Origin: Desulfomicrobium sp. | GTDB taxonomy: Bacteria > Desulfobacterota > Desulfovibrionia > Desulfovibrionales > Desulfomicrobiaceae | Reading direction: 5' to 3' | Assembly: GCA_003542385.1 (NCBI GenBank) | Contig: DPKT01000203.1 | Span: 1 to 13,234 of the forward strand | Length of the DNA stretch: 13,234 bases | In this document: piece after piece, positions 13,034 to 13,234 of the stretch | Layout: each line of letters begins with the position of its first letter | Numbering within the stretch: the stretch's first letter is position 1 | The notes under the pieces: model-generated | What the model was told of the DNA's origin: nothing | The model's input: only the letters and a program-made list of their open reading frames with translations | Databases searched by the model: none | Program-made: the position numbers and the translations under genes

Positions 13034-13234
13034 AGTCACCAGCATTTCCCCCCTCGGAATCCGGCTTTTCTCTCAATGCCAGGAAATATTTCTGCCCTAC
13101 GGCGACTTGCCCTGGTTTTTCGAATGCACCCGTCCGCATGGTCATCAATGTTCAGTGAACCTTTCCCGGGCACTACCACTGGCCGGATGTGGTCGCTGAT
13201 CCCTTATCAGGTGTCAAACAGCATCGAAAAGTGA
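12981..13234 (+). pseudogene. DUF2442-like gene, frameshifted and interrupted
   Basis: From ATG 12981 the frame reads EVTSISPLGIRLF and EIFLPYGDLPWF, the N-terminal half of a DUF2442 protein, then degenerates and stops at 13199 after 72 codons. Removing one T from the T5 run at 13116-13120 restores the family sequence PWFSNAPVRMVINVQ. A TGA at 13156-13158 then interrupts the frame, and the next codons again look like the family: TFPGHYHWPD, then a basic tail toward the window edge. So there are two lesions. DUF2442 proteins are small, often island-borne and sometimes paired with DUF4160 proteins in toxin-antitoxin-like loci. The start overlaps the SWIM gene by 53 bp and lacks a good ribosome-binding site. 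Whether it was ever expressed here is unknown. Confidence 0.65.

Larger units (their letters stand above)
5891..13234. mobile_element. tRNA-inserted integrative (mobilizable) element, left end
   Basis: A tRNA 3' end, then a P4-type tyrosine integrase, a MobV relaxase with a candidate oriT, and accessory genes (SNF2 ATPase, SWIM-HTH protein, decayed DUF2442 gene) make up a genomic island. The part from 5914 to about 9240 is visibly poorer in GC than both flanks, most strongly at 8720-8900. The SNF2/SWIM genes have host-like GC, so their membership is inferred from position only. No type IV secretion genes are seen, so the element would be mobilizable at most, not self-transmissible. The right end is not in view. 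Confidence 0.68.

Noticed and set aside
5914..13234. Second copy of the tRNA 3' end (attR)
   Set aside because: I searched by eye for GGTTCAATTCCC and CCTCGCTACCA. Only weak partial matches such as CGATTCCAGACC (9071-9082) turn up, too short to call.
1..13234. CRISPR array or rRNA
   Set aside because: No regularly spaced repeats and no rRNA-like conserved blocks were seen.

Overview
The window comes from a GC-rich bacterial chromosome, most likely a sulfate-reducing deltaproteobacterium of the Desulfovibrio/Desulfomicrobium type. That placement is inference. It rests on the GntR/FCD regulator paired with a cysteine-rich FMN-dependent 2-hydroxyacid dehydrogenase-like protein, a stand-alone PilZ protein, codon use and GC content. 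No rRNA or species marker is present.

Left part (1-5836) looks like ordinary host chromosome. A TonB-like energy transducer (minus strand, cut by the window edge) is divergent from a secreted periplasmic substrate-binding-like protein. Next come an unrecognised one-membrane-segment protein, an EamA/DMT-type transporter and a small unrecognised protein on the minus strand. A GntR/FCD regulator with a clean palindromic operator in front of it is followed, 4 bp later, by the FMN enzyme, forming a two-gene operon that is probably autoregulated by a hydroxyacid such as lactate. A convergent PilZ gene shares its terminator hairpin with that operon.

Middle part (5837-about 9240) begins with a CAU-anticodon tRNA (elongator Met or Ile2) with its own promoter and terminator. 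A P4-type tyrosine integrase follows directly, the standard layout of an island inserted in a tRNA 3' end. Downstream, on the minus strand, is a MobV (Mob/Pre) relaxase. About 50-75 bp upstream of its start lies an AT-rich inverted repeat that resembles the MobV nick region (oriT). Together these suggest an integrative mobilizable element. The 555-bp gap between the relaxase and the next plus-strand gene is AT-rich on its left side. It holds palindromes, a 31-codon ORF with a very strong ribosome-binding site, and a start-less open frame.

Right part (9244-13234) holds an SNF2-family ATPase with an SNF2-associated N-terminal region. Ten bases later comes a SWIM zinc-finger protein that carries an extra C-terminal Cro/CI-type helix-turn-helix. 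The two form an operon of unknown function, plausibly nucleic-acid surveillance or defence cargo of the island. Overlapping the end of the SWIM gene is a DUF2442-like gene broken by a one-base homopolymer frameshift and an in-frame stop. No second copy of the tRNA 3' end is visible, so the right boundary of the island lies outside the window, or the element has lost it. The most interesting items are the SNF2/SWIM-HTH pair, the candidate MobV oriT and the decayed DUF2442 gene.
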